64,000 nt of DNA from Halomonas qaidamensis (GTDB lineage: Bacteria; Pseudomonadota; Gammaproteobacteria; Pseudomonadales; Halomonadaceae): the NCBI RefSeq assembly GCF_025917315.1, contig NZ_CP080627.1:1612001-1676000 (forward strand), in the 5' to 3' direction. Position 1 is the first letter of the stretch; each line of letters begins with the position of its first letter. This document shows, in pieces, positions 10,701-18,153 of this stretch. The position numbers were made by a program, and so were the translations under genes. The notes beneath the pieces were generated by a model, which ran no database searches, was not told the DNA's origin, and was given only the letters and a program-made list of their open reading frames with translations.

Positions 10701-11611
10701 GATTAGCTGACTATGCGAGAGCGCATTGCGAATACTGGGCTGGCAGCATACAACAAGCACATGACCATTTGGATGAAATTGATCCGCTCAACGCCCCAAT
10801 GATGATTGAATGGCTGCCATTCTCTGATCACCCACAAGTAACCGCTGCTTGTTTTCAAGGTTGGGCGCTCTGTCTGCGTGGTGATTATCAGCGTGCAGAG
10901 CGACATGTCTCTTCTGCCATTCGATTAGCAGAGAAAATTGGTCATCCTGGCACGCTTGCTATGGCATTAATGTTTGCGGCTGCTTTATATCGCCAACTAG
11001 GCCATGTGCACTTAGCGGCAAGACACGCGGAGCGTGCGGCGGCAATGACGGGCACGCCCGACTTGCAGCTTTGGCAGATTTCAGCCCAAGGCATTCTTGG
11101 CTGGCAGAGAGCACTTGCGGGTGATCAGACGGGCTTAGTCCAGCTGCGACATAGCCTTGATCAAATGGCAGAGCTGAACGGACGGGATCGCTATCAACGC
11201 CCAGTTTTATGGTATTCCGATGCGTGCATTGAGTTGGGTGAGCTTAAGGCAGCAGAGGATTACCTGGATCAATGTCTTGTTATTGCTAAAGAGCGCACAA
11301 CGCTTTTTCTACCTGAGTTAGCAACTCAGCTTGCCAAAGTGCGTGATTTGCTTGGGCACCCCGCCAATGAAGTGAAAGCGCTAACTGAAATGGCTATTAA
11401 TCAGGCCAGGGAGCATGGAAATCGGCATCAGGAGCTGGCGGCACTTGAACTTTGGTTAACGCGCATTGCGCCAAGCGACCTTCAGGCAAAAGAAGCATTT
11501 AGGCGCTTATTGAGCGAAGTGAGTCACAGCGATGCACCAGTACTGGTCCGTTGGGTTAGTCTGCTTGATAGGCGTTTGCCTCACGCGGTAAGTGTGGAAA
11601 ACGAAATCTGA
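7706..11611 (+). CDS. Large SARP/BTAD-type regulator with cyclase-like, AAA ATPase and TPR regions
   Basis: A 1301-residue protein of the AfsR/SARP kind. Residues 1 to about 100 resemble a winged-helix DNA-binding domain. Residues about 105-240 resemble a bacterial transcriptional activation (BTAD) domain. Residues about 270-450 look like a degenerate class III nucleotide cyclase domain (LPGATGGLGLACFG, ELAAGLNSGRVVY, LMSAAEGSELVIS), but the usual metal-binding aspartates are not seen. An AAA/NACHT-like ATPase follows, with Walker A GASGMGKSAL near 496 and Walker B VLMIDDLQWLDE near 617. The C-terminal third is helical and TPR-like. Such proteins are signal-responsive transcription factors. 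The target genes and signal cannot be inferred, and no obvious target cluster lies next to it. The start is the ATG at 7706, with TAGGTAGGA upstream. Confidence 0.8.
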   Translation: MRDARETDQLTLFGHFSLSQGEDVLTHFSYDKVKALLVYLLLHRQPVNRASLAELLWPDQGLSSGRTNLRHALHCLRQSMGDNADQVLNVSRQTIAFQLPAQWRVDLHELQQLLEGPRDLANLEEVMACYQGDLIEELQLANCSEFQRWLVQVRNEWRQRVIRFAEQVLDAHTDVPDNLLEGLVSRFSGYGPFHERRVRQLAEQNQMAAAHEQYNSYLQLLALSGQQPEPSFLQLANYWSDGHHDPRVMSPQGAFSRVLAADSKPLREDEIELRQLSVMAIRLKLQGDWQDRAATRNCLALQLELLRWLEQQCHHLGGFWLPGATGGLGLACFGTHGPAHQLAELVALYEHCRQALPQESQRHWSGEGEPPKFELAAGLNSGRVVYLPERQLADPLGQVTQVALELMSAAEGSELVISQEASQHMPPALDLQPRLVSRLVASDGRVRLRALVLGVNEGGRDALPPSLVGRETSLRTLRDALARAGIGLRQSVLVRGASGMGKSALMVGFRQLELSRDAAICWQPTTRLSVLEPYGVARTLLTWYLEASPTCAAIRQLQETLSLEPLDDERQQLLEEALGVRDVQEVAQLIQNGEAIELVVKLLHRLIDYQASSRTLVLMIDDLQWLDEPSFKVLAGLQARLPINTAFMLVASHHGRESLPVKLHWDQQVTLGRLDALQSSRLLSQLSRRYRIHLSPRLRNQIIERCDGVPLYMQEICRRLDMDRREGRSVQFDELPKGLLGLLASRIDQLEGDREIAHVAAVLGKRFRLDFLQECSGWEKPRLAQAIEHMRQLEIIEPVDKEGGEPEHQFSHQLLQEAAYLSCPRDVRVKLHQQVVTLIEERFPMWISRHPGDFATHLRRSGHYARGARYFELSAREALKVSANRTALRMADFGLASLRHVEHEVEREVSLLTVRGQAAFALEGHGSPTAHESFVRARELLRQSSSESTEDPEDLEQIFLVKWGLWVGRSQRYAHADAFALASTLADIAGRLEDPRYQRLADYARAHCEYWAGSIQQAHDHLDEIDPLNAPMMIEWLPFSDHPQVTAACFQGWALCLRGDYQRAERHVSSAIRLAEKIGHPGTLAMALMFAAALYRQLGHVHLAARHAERAAAMTGTPDLQLWQISAQGILGWQRALAGDQTGLVQLRHSLDQMAELNGRDRYQRPVLWYSDACIELGELKAAEDYLDQCLVIAKERTTLFLPELATQLAKVRDLLGHPANEVKALTEMAINQAREHGNRHQELAALELWLTRIAPSDLQAKEAFRRLLSEVSHSDAPVLVRWVSLLDRRLPHAVSVENEI

Positions 11612-11619
11612 ATTAGCTA

Positions 11620-11901
11620 TTAACGCGTCGTTGATTCTAGCCAGTTAAGTGTGGTGAGTGCCTCTTCTCGGTGCTCGCCGCATACATCGGTATCATAGTT
11701 AAACTGCTCACACACAGCTGGACGGCTAGGATCTTCAAATAACTTGCATAAATAGTCATCACTTAACTGCACGCACCGAACCCCTGCAGGTTTGCCATCA
11801 GGCATACCGGGTATATAAGAAGTGATAGACGGTGCAATACAGCAAGCACCGCAGCCTGCTCGGCAGGCGGCGGTGTCTGTGGCAAATACGTGATTACTCA
11901 T
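11620..11901 (-). CDS. YkgJ-family cysteine-cluster protein
   Basis: A 93-residue protein rich in cysteine. CRAGCGACCIAPSITS near the N-terminus plus CVQL, CKLF, CEQF and VCGEH match the YkgJ (PF03692) zinc/iron-chelating family. The biochemical role of this family is not established. Its ATG overlaps the stop of the queD-like gene by four bases, so it is the last gene of the queC-queE-queD operon. That placement suggests, but does not prove, a connection with the iron-sulfur enzyme QueE or with deazaguanine synthesis. It converges on the regulator gene with only eight bases between stop codons. Confidence 0.85.
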   Translation of the reverse strand: MSNHVFATDTAACRAGCGACCIAPSITSYIPGMPDGKPAGVRCVQLSDDYLCKLFEDPSRPAVCEQFNYDTDVCGEHREEALTTLNWLESTTR

Positions 11902-12731
11902 GGCAAAGCTTCAGCGGTAGCTCCTTTATCAATTCCTTCAAATGCCTGAACCAATGTTTTATGGCCGCTGTGCTGTGCAATGTTATTGGCAAGCCATAAA
12001 GCAATATTTTCGACGGTTGTTGGCTTAGGTAGTATGCAGCAGCGATCTTGAGGCAGGGTGATGGAAAACGTACCTTGTGCTGAGAGGTATCGACACGTTA
12101 GCTTCCCGTCAATCTGGTTTTCAATATCGGCTTTTTCAAGCAGGTAGCGATTATCAAGCCAGGCTGCCCAGTGGTTTTCAAGTGCTGGTTGCCGTGCCTG
12201 TTGTTGCCAAATATACAAGCGCGAGCGGTGACCATGGGCAATACGCTGGCAGTTACCAAGATGCCGCTTCAAACCGTGCGTATAACTATAGGCCGCGCCG
12301 TCAATACACTCGTCTTTAAGTACTAACGTGACGTTATGTACGTTTTTGGGTCGTTGTTCGGTTAGCTGTGCGCTTAAGTAGCGTGTAACGCGCTCAAGGG
12401 TGATGTTGTCCCAAGGGAGCAAGCTAAACGCCTGGGCGGGGCCGCGAACTTCCATTTCGTAGGGAGATGCTGTGCGTATACAGATACCTTCATCACAGTC
12501 AGTAACCTCCACGCCGGGCGCGTTGATAGGTACGAGCAGCGTATGGTCTAGACCATTGTCCAGCGTGCGCTTAATCCACGGCTTTACTTCTCCGAAATCA
12601 AAAAGCATGCCGTCTTCGCCTAACTCCCCGTCTAACTGGGCATCCACTTGCCAACTACAGCCTATTAACCCTTTCGTTGGGCACCATAATGACACATCAA
12701 TATGGCTAAGATGATTTACAAATAATGCCAT
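11898..12731 (-). CDS. queD: Two-domain 6-carboxytetrahydropterin synthase (QueD-like), tandem T-fold
   Basis: At 277 residues this is about twice the length of E. coli QueD (about 120) and reads as two fused T-fold units. The first half keeps the MLFDFGEVK, GLDHTLL and VLKDECIDGAAY segments, which match QueD's DF-x-ELK, catalytic Asp-His and active-site Glu regions. It lacks the HGH zinc motif, showing IGC at the equivalent place. The second half carries NCQRIAHGHRSRL, matching the catalytic Cys and HGH zinc ligands, plus PTTVENIALWLANNI, but lacks an LDH motif. QueD makes 6-carboxy-5,6,7,8-tetrahydropterin from 7,8-dihydroneopterin triphosphate in preQ0 synthesis. The neighbouring queE and queC, joined by start-stop overlaps, support the assignment. 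The alignment was made by eye. Confidence 0.82.
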   Translation of the reverse strand: MALFVNHLSHIDVSLWCPTKGLIGCSWQVDAQLDGELGEDGMLFDFGEVKPWIKRTLDNGLDHTLLVPINAPGVEVTDCDEGICIRTASPYEMEVRGPAQAFSLLPWDNITLERVTRYLSAQLTEQRPKNVHNVTLVLKDECIDGAAYSYTHGLKRHLGNCQRIAHGHRSRLYIWQQQARQPALENHWAAWLDNRYLLEKADIENQIDGKLTCRYLSAQGTFSITLPQDRCCILPKPTTVENIALWLANNIAQHSGHKTLVQAFEGIDKGATAEALP

Positions 12732-13375
12732 TACTCAAACCCTGCAATTTTGTGCGTTTGAAGCGATAAACGCCACTGGGGGTTAGCCATGCAATAAGCA
12801 GTAGTGGCCTGCACCGTCTCAAGATTTTTCTCTGGAACGCCGTGATCCATTGGCTGCAAAAAAAAGTGTTTGAAGTCCAAGTTGGCAAACTGAGTTGGCG
12901 GCGCCGTAGTCTGTGGGAAAACCAATTTTAGTTCATCGCCTCGAGTGACCACCAGTGGGTTTTTGCCCTTAGGGCTAACGCATAACCAATCAATTCCTGG
13001 CGGTGGTAATACCGTACCATTGGTTTCAACGGCTACTTCGAACCCAACGCTATGTAGTGTTGCGATCAATAAAGAATCAAGTTGCAGTAGTGGTTCCCCA
13101 CCGGTAAAAACAACATAGGGCGTTGCATGCTTTGCCTCGGCTGGCCAGAGATCCTCTATATGCTGAGCGAGCGCACTGGGTGTACTGAAACGGCCTCCGT
13201 TAACGCCATCCGTGCCGATAAAATCGGTGTCGCAAAAAGAGCACTTTGCGCTAGCACGATCAATTTCACGTCCAGACCAAAGATTGCAGCCGCTAAAACG
13301 ACAAAATACGCTGGCACGGCCTGCCTGTGCGCCTTCACCTTGTAAGGTGTAAAACGCTTCTTTAACGTGATACAT
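12731..13375 (-). CDS. queE: 7-carboxy-7-deazaguanine synthase (radical SAM)
   Basis: QueE converts 6-carboxytetrahydropterin to 7-carboxy-7-deazaguanine. The N-terminus VKEAFYTLQGEGAQAGR is the family signature. The cluster-binding cysteines follow as C-x14-C-x2-C (from CNLWSGREID to KCSFCDTDF), an expanded form of the usual CX3CX2C motif that is known in some QueE subfamilies. Later motifs FTGGEPLLQLD and VAVETNGT bind SAM and substrate. The 214-residue length is normal. The ATG overlaps the queC stop (TGATG) and its own stop overlaps the next start (TAATG), indicating translational coupling through the operon. Confidence 0.95.
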   Translation of the reverse strand: MYHVKEAFYTLQGEGAQAGRASVFCRFSGCNLWSGREIDRASAKCSFCDTDFIGTDGVNGGRFSTPSALAQHIEDLWPAEAKHATPYVVFTGGEPLLQLDSLLIATLHSVGFEVAVETNGTVLPPPGIDWLCVSPKGKNPLVVTRGDELKLVFPQTTAPPTQFANLDFKHFFLQPMDHGVPEKNLETVQATTAYCMANPQWRLSLQTHKIAGFE

Positions 13376-14085
13376 CAGTGGTTAGCCTGTGCAGAAGTGA
13401 TTTCATACGCCAGAGGGTCTGCGACATTATTGGCTGCAAACGCTGCTAGACGCTCATGGCAGCTGCCGCATTTACCGCAGGCAAGATCACGCCCTTCATA
13501 GCAGGTCCAAGTATCTCGGTAATCTAGGCCCATTGCTAAGCCATCCCGCAAGATATCGGCTTTGCTCGATTCTAAATAAGGGGCATGTAAGCTAATGGGG
13601 TCAAAATTAGCGATGCCAGCGACGTGATTCATTGCATGAACAAATTCAGGGCGGCAGTCAGGGTAGAGAATATGGTCACCGCCATGGGCACCATAATCGA
13701 CACGCGCCGCACCGATATTAACCGCTTTAGCAATGGCTAACGAAAGCAAAATCATGTTGCGGTTAGGGACAACGGTGGTGTGTAGGTTGTCAGCAGCATA
13801 GTTGCCTTCGGGCATTGATACGTCTGGGTTGGTCAGCGCTGAGTTATCAATTAAGCCCTGAATAGCGCGTATATCAACGATCTGATGGGGAATATTGTGC
13901 TGCTTACACACTGCTTTTGCTACGTTCAACTCTTTTGAATGGCGTTGGCCGTAATCAAATGACAGAGCATAAACTTCTAGCCCTTCTTTGATTGCGCGGT
14001 GAAGAACGGTGTAAGAGTCCATGCCGCCGGAATAAATCACAACGGTAGATAGCGCGTTTGCGCCAGAGGTCGAGGGTGACAACAT
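13375..14085 (-). CDS. queC: 7-cyano-7-deazaguanine synthase
   Basis: QueC is the ATP-dependent enzyme that turns 7-carboxy-7-deazaguanine into preQ0. The 236-residue sequence has the PP-loop [15 protein letters not shown] near the N-terminus, [22 protein letters not shown], and a C-terminal zinc site formed by [19 protein letters not shown]. It is the first gene of the overlapping operon queC-queE-queD-ykgJ. The chosen ATG leaves a short 13-residue lead before the first strand. The ribosome-binding site is weak. No convincing preQ1 riboswitch was found in the roughly 200 bases upstream. Confidence 0.96.
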   Translation of the reverse strand: MLSPSTSGANALSTVVIYSGGMDSYTVLHRAIKEGLEVYALSFDYGQRHSKELNVAKAVCKQHNIPHQIVDIRAIQGLIDNSALTNPDVSMPEGNYAADNLHTTVVPNRNMILLSLAIAKAVNIGAARVDYGAHGGDHILYPDCRPEFVHAMNHVAGIANFDPISLHAPYLESSKADILRDGLAMGLDYRDTWTCYEGRDLACGKCGSCHERLAAFAANNVADPLAYEITSAQANH

Positions 14086-14291
14086 AATAGAAACTCATTG
14101 GTCGGAGAATTTATTGAGTGCTTTTAGCATCGTGCTAAGCGAAGTTTCCGGGGTCCGGTCCGGCAAGGGCGGCAGTTTACGCAATGCAGCGTTACCTGGC
14201 TAGCAGTAACGGTAATTGGTACTATTTTCTGTTCGGTATGTGCATGGGTCAACATGCTAAGCTGACTCTTCTAGTCGTAAGGGATGAATTC

Positions 14292-14708
14292 ATGGCCACC
14301 ATACAACATAGTGAAATTATCAAAGCCCCACCTGAAAGGGTGTTTGACTTACTGCGTCGAGTAGAAGATTTTGCTGATTATTCTGATCTCATCAAATCAA
14401 TTGATACCTTAGGCAATAACCGTTACCGCTGGCACGTTCGTGCGGTAGGAGTAGATTGGTCTTTTGATGTAGCGGTAACAGAAATAACACCCCCCTATGT
14501 GTTGGCGTGGGAATCATTAGAAGGAGTAAAAAATCAGGGTCGTTATCAGTTGCGTGAAGTGCCAGAAGGTACAGAAGTATCGCTCACTCTGAGTTATGAC
14601 ATTCGTAACCGATTAATGGAAAAAGCGGTAAACCGTGCTGCAAAGCCATTAGTAGGTAAGGTAAGCAGGCAAATCCTTGAGAGGGTTGAAGCGCGGCTAA
14701 ATGAATAA
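14292..14708 (+). CDS. SRPBCC / polyketide cyclase-type lipid-binding protein
   Basis: A 138-residue protein starting MATIQHSEIIKAPPERVFDL, the typical opening of START/SRPBCC proteins. VEDFADYSDLIKSI, VLAWESLEG and a long C-terminal helix (KAVNRAAKPLVGKVSRQIL) follow. The family binds hydrophobic ligands; members include the CoQ-binding protein COQ10/RatA group, but this one is not close enough to name. The start at 14292 is chosen over an upstream in-frame ATG (14184) because AAGGGAT lies at the right distance and the domain begins directly after it. Its last eight bases overlap the next gene, implying coupled translation with that membrane protein. Confidence 0.82.
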   Translation: MATIQHSEIIKAPPERVFDLLRRVEDFADYSDLIKSIDTLGNNRYRWHVRAVGVDWSFDVAVTEITPPYVLAWESLEGVKNQGRYQLREVPEGTEVSLTLSYDIRNRLMEKAVNRAAKPLVGKVSRQILERVEARLNE

Positions 14709-15363
14709 CTTTTTTAAGCACTCTTGGCGTTGGGCTGCCGGTTTTTCTATCGCGGCAATGTTTGCCTATGTTTGGTTATGGTATTCGCCGGACTTGATGG
14801 CTGTAAAACGTTGGGCGGCGACGATGTCGCATCATCCTCTGGTTGTGATTGCTATAATGGGCACAATGGCTATCACATTGGCAATTGGCTTGCCGGGCAG
14901 TATCGGACTATGGCTGATAGCACCTTTTTATCCTCCTATAGTAGCTACGCTAATGTTAACGTTGAGTAGTGTTGCTGGTGCGTGGGGTGCCTATCTTTTA
15001 GCCGCAAATGCTGGGTGGCGTTGGCAGCCAAAAGGGTTGACGTTTAAAGTGATGGAAACACTGAAAGAGAGAAGTGATTTGTTAACGCAGTGCGCACTGC
15101 GAATTTTGCCGGGTTTCCCGCACTCAGTGATTAATTTCGCAGCAGGATTAGGGCGTATCCCTTTAAAGCGCTACTTAATGGCGGCAGCTATCGGGCTTTC
15201 GATAAAATGGACGGTTTACAGTAGTGCTATTTACGGTGCGCTTGAAGCTGTCGAAGAAAAAGATGCGTTGCAAATCGAGGTGATTTTACCACTTGTTGTG
15301 TTGACGCTGCTCCTTTTTGTGGGAGGCTGGTATAGGCGCCGCGTAGAAGCGGCGCGTCAGTGA
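14701..15363 (+). CDS. TVP38/TMEM64 (VTT-domain) family membrane protein
   Basis: A 220-residue protein with about five or six hydrophobic segments. The central part carries the VTT/DedA-like pattern: a glycine-rich segment LAIGLPGSIGLWLIAPF, then a re-entrant region with RILPGFPHSVINFAAGLG. Such proteins are lipid scramblase- or transporter-like and sit in the inner membrane; the substrate is unknown. The ATG lies inside the end of the SRPBCC gene (8-base overlap), so both are probably one transcription unit. A lipid-binding protein coupled to a possible lipid transporter is an appealing pair, but this is inference. Confidence 0.82.
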   Translation: MNNFFKHSWRWAAGFSIAAMFAYVWLWYSPDLMAVKRWAATMSHHPLVVIAIMGTMAITLAIGLPGSIGLWLIAPFYPPIVATLMLTLSSVAGAWGAYLLAANAGWRWQPKGLTFKVMETLKERSDLLTQCALRILPGFPHSVINFAAGLGRIPLKRYLMAAAIGLSIKWTVYSSAIYGALEAVEEKDALQIEVILPLVVLTLLLFVGGWYRRRVEAARQ

Positions 15364-15383
15364 TAGCAAACGTGCTTAGTCAA

Positions 15384-15417
15384 CTGTTAAGTCTGATAGT
15401 CTGTTAAGTCTGATAGT
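15384..15417. repeat. Exact 17-bp tandem duplication
   Basis: CTGTTAAGTCTGATAGT occurs twice back to back (15384-15400 and 15401-15417) in the short space between two convergent genes. It probably arose by slippage. No function is apparent. Confidence 0.9.
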
Positions 15418-15424
15418 GATGTGG

Positions 15425-15664
15425 TTAGTTGCCTTTATGCATTGATGCATCAAGGTGGTCGACAACTTCAGCCCAGTCGGCGTCTTCTTCCACGGCTTCG
15501 CGAAGAAATTCCGCTTGGCCTTCGTTCCAGCAGGGAGCCTCAGCTAGCGGCATTTCTTTGGGTAGGGGAGAGTGGCGTTGAATAAAGTGTTCAATGGACT
15601 CCGCATCCGAGCGTAGTCCGAGTTGTTCAAATAGCTCGCTAAAATGGTGTACGGGTTGTTCCAT
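15425..15664 (-). CDS. DUF2789 family small protein
   Basis: A 79-residue acidic protein (MEQPVHHFSELFEQLGL, FIQRHSPLPKEMPLAEAPCW, FLREAVEEDADWAEVVD) that fits the DUF2789 family common in Pseudomonas and relatives. The family has no known function. The start has AAGGAAGG at good spacing. It is preceded by an L-asparaginase gene on the same strand with about 100 bases between them, so it may have its own promoter. Confidence 0.8.
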   Translation of the reverse strand: MEQPVHHFSELFEQLGLRSDAESIEHFIQRHSPLPKEMPLAEAPCWNEGQAEFLREAVEEDADWAEVVDHLDASMHKGN

Positions 15665-15771
15665 ACGTTGCCTTCCTTTTTGGTTATGAACGTATGTTTA
15701 AACATAGCGTGTATGAGCGAGTACGCCAGTGCCGAGTATGTGTTACACGGTTATAAAGGTTGTCGTGTGTT

Positions 15772-16842
15772 TTATCGCTCGCCAACAAGTGAGGTTAAAA
15801 AGCGTTGCCGGCGATCATCTAGCGATAAGGGTTGAGCCAATAGGTGGGTAAGCTTGGTGAAAGCCGCCTCCGGCGTCATGTTGCCGCCTGACAGCAGGCC
15901 TGCTTCTGCTAGGCCATGGCCCGCTGCGTACTCGCCCATATGAATGCTGCCTTGGGGACATTGGCTAATTGCAGCCAGCAGTTTACCTTCGCCACTGGCA
16001 TTAGCAATAACATCAATAATTGCAGGATCGTTGGGTATATTACCTGCTCCCCAAAGCTGCAGTAGAGCGCCCTTGACGCGTGAATCGTTAAGCAGGGTCT
16101 CTAATTGCCAAACAGCGATACCTGGCCATAAGGTTAGCCGGATAATGTCCCCGTTGGAAACCGCTTGATAGTCGGCAAGCTCGAAACGGGGTGCGCCACG
16201 CTGTTGAAATCCTAAGCCTCTACTGGGGTAATAAATGAAGTCGTCGCCCACGCGTTCACCAATACAGGGATAGCTAGGGGAAAAAAATGCATCAAAGGCT
16301 TCCGTATGCTGTTTGATGGCTCGTGTGCCTCTCAGAAGGACGTTTGAAAAATAAATCGCCACCTCCTTTAGTTCAGCGTTAGCAGCAAACCTTAACGCGC
16401 CGTGAAGGTTGTCGAGCGCATCGCTATTCGCTGTCTCAAGAGGATACATAGAGCCTGTCAACACAACTGGGCGATCAATCCCTTGCAGCTGATAGGCAAG
16501 ACTCGAAGCGGACCAGCTTAGGGTATCGGTTCCATGGATAACCACAAATCCACGATAGGTGGCAAGGCGAGCAGCAATATCTTTGGCAATCTGTTGCCAA
16601 GTCAACGGCGTCGCTGCACTTGAGTCGATTAATGATGGGTAGCTAAGGACGTCATAGGCGGGCAGGGCATGCTGATGTACTAAAGGCAGCCGACTTAATG
16701 CGTCTGCCATGCGAGCTTGAAAGTTTCCCCTCGGGATTAGCCCTGTTGTATTGGGCTGCATGCCAATTGTGCCACCAGTATAAATCACCAACACACGTTC
16801 TTGAGTGGGAGTGGCGTTCATTAGGGCGGAATTGATACTCAT
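15772..16842 (-). CDS. ansA: Type I (cytoplasmic) L-asparaginase
   Basis: The 356-residue protein carries both asparaginase active-site signatures: VIYTGGTIGM with the first catalytic Thr, and VVIHGTDTLSWSASSLAYQL with the second Thr-Asp pair. VLTGSMYPLE follows as expected. There is no signal peptide, which with the length points to the cytoplasmic AnsA type that hydrolyses asparagine to aspartate and ammonia. The start at 16842 is preceded by AGGAAAC. A second ATG seven codons further in (MNATPTQ) is possible. The asparaginase fold is clear; affinity for asparagine versus glutamine cannot be judged. Confidence 0.9.
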   Translation of the reverse strand: MSINSALMNATPTQERVLVIYTGGTIGMQPNTTGLIPRGNFQARMADALSRLPLVHQHALPAYDVLSYPSLIDSSAATPLTWQQIAKDIAARLATYRGFVVIHGTDTLSWSASSLAYQLQGIDRPVVLTGSMYPLETANSDALDNLHGALRFAANAELKEVAIYFSNVLLRGTRAIKQHTEAFDAFFSPSYPCIGERVGDDFIYYPSRGLGFQQRGAPRFELADYQAVSNGDIIRLTLWPGIAVWQLETLLNDSRVKGALLQLWGAGNIPNDPAIIDVIANASGEGKLLAAISQCPQGSIHMGEYAAGHGLAEAGLLSGGNMTPEAAFTKLTHLLAQPLSLDDRRQRFLTSLVGER

Positions 16843-16945
16843 AGCCGTTTCCTGAAGTGGGCGAACACAAGTCGTAGTATCTAAATATTTATAACTAATA
16901 AGGTGTATAAAAAAGCGTGTAAATAGCTGATTCCGAAGGAAGCTA

Positions 16946-18145
16946 TTAGCCGCGGTGCACGACTAGTTCGCCATTGTGATCGTCAAGTTGACGGTTACGC
17001 CCAGCTAATAAGGCGAAGCCACAGCAAAGGGCAATCAGTACGATGAGCAGCCATGCGATATGAGGTATCTCTGCTCCAGCTTGCAGCATTAGCCCCACCC
17101 CAAATGGCCCTAGCGCTGCCAGCGTATAGCCCCCGCCTTGTACTAGTCCGGAAAGCTGTCCTGCGAGACGCGAGTTAGCCGTTCGTAACACCAGTAGGCT
17201 AAGTGCTAGGCTAAAGCTGCCACCCTGGCCAATGCCAAGTAGCACAGCTCCTGGCCATTTCCACGCCAGCGGTGCAATAAGCAACATCCAAAGCCCAAGT
17301 GCCGTACTCAGTAGTACGAGCAGTAAGGCGGGGCGTTGATCGTGGGTTAAGCGGCCAAGCCAGGGAGCACTCAGTGCTGAACCAAGCTGGCACATGATGG
17401 AGATGGCCATCGTCCAGCCAGCCGCTGCCTCGTCATAACCTCTATAGACTAATAAGGTTGGTAGCCACCCAAAGACAATGTAAGCCATCGAAGACTGAAT
17501 GCCCATGAACAGCATAACGTGCCACGTAAGTGATTTACGTAGTAGTTGTGTAAGCGAAGAAGAGGTTGCTGGACTAGGCTGCGTGCACTGAGTTGCTGGA
17601 ATGTTGATAAGCCATAGGACTAAGGCAATAAGTGCCAACAGTGACCAACTCATGAGACTCAGCTGCCAGCTGCCTAGCCATTGCATCAGTGGAACACTAA
17701 GACCAGCACCTAATGCACCTCCAAAACACAGTGCCATGGTGTATAAACCCGTTAAGAGATCGGCACTGTCAGGTAGCTCTCGTTTCACTAGTGCAGGAAG
17801 GAGGGTGCCGCCAATACCAATTGCGCTGCCAGCCATTGCAGAACCAATAAAAAGAGCCCCTGACATTGGTAGGCCTCTTAAAATTAACCCGCAAGCTAAC
17901 AGAAACAGTGCAGCGCTTAGGGTTCGTTCGCTGCCGATACGCTTAGCCAGTAGGGGAGCAAGAGGTGCTGATAAGCCTAAAAAAAGCACGGGCAAGGTGG
18001 TTAAAATGCCCGCTGATGCAGGGCTTAAGCCAGCGGTTTCTTGCAGTCGGGCAAGCAAAGGTGCCACTGATGACATGGCGGGGCGTAAATTAAGCCCCAC
18101 CACGAACATCAAAATAATAAAGGTGCATGCGCGACGAGATACCAT
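16946..18145 (-). CDS. MFS transporter, CynX/NimT type
   Basis: A 399-residue protein with about twelve hydrophobic segments. The opening FVVGLNLRPAMSSVAPLL closely matches the CynX/NimT branch of the major facilitator superfamily, whose members move cyanate, nitroimidazoles or unknown anions. MFS loops such as PLLAKRIGSERTL (residues about 62-74) and WLGRLTHDQRP are visible. The substrate is not predictable. The start codon lies eight bases after the stop of the upstream unknown protein, so the two are likely co-transcribed. The Shine-Dalgarno sequence is poor, which fits coupling to that upstream gene. Confidence 0.85.
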   Translation of the reverse strand: MVSRRACTFIILMFVVGLNLRPAMSSVAPLLARLQETAGLSPASAGILTTLPVLFLGLSAPLAPLLAKRIGSERTLSAALFLLACGLILRGLPMSGALFIGSAMAGSAIGIGGTLLPALVKRELPDSADLLTGLYTMALCFGGALGAGLSVPLMQWLGSWQLSLMSWSLLALIALVLWLINIPATQCTQPSPATSSSLTQLLRKSLTWHVMLFMGIQSSMAYIVFGWLPTLLVYRGYDEAAAGWTMAISIMCQLGSALSAPWLGRLTHDQRPALLLVLLSTALGLWMLLIAPLAWKWPGAVLLGIGQGGSFSLALSLLVLRTANSRLAGQLSGLVQGGGYTLAALGPFGVGLMLQAGAEIPHIAWLLIVLIALCCGFALLAGRNRQLDDHNGELVVHRG

Positions 18146-18153
18146 GTTTACTA

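Noticed and set aside
14086..14291. preQ1 riboswitch upstream of queC
   Set aside because: The space was inspected on the minus strand, but no convincing pseudoknot pattern or C-rich aptamer core could be shown.
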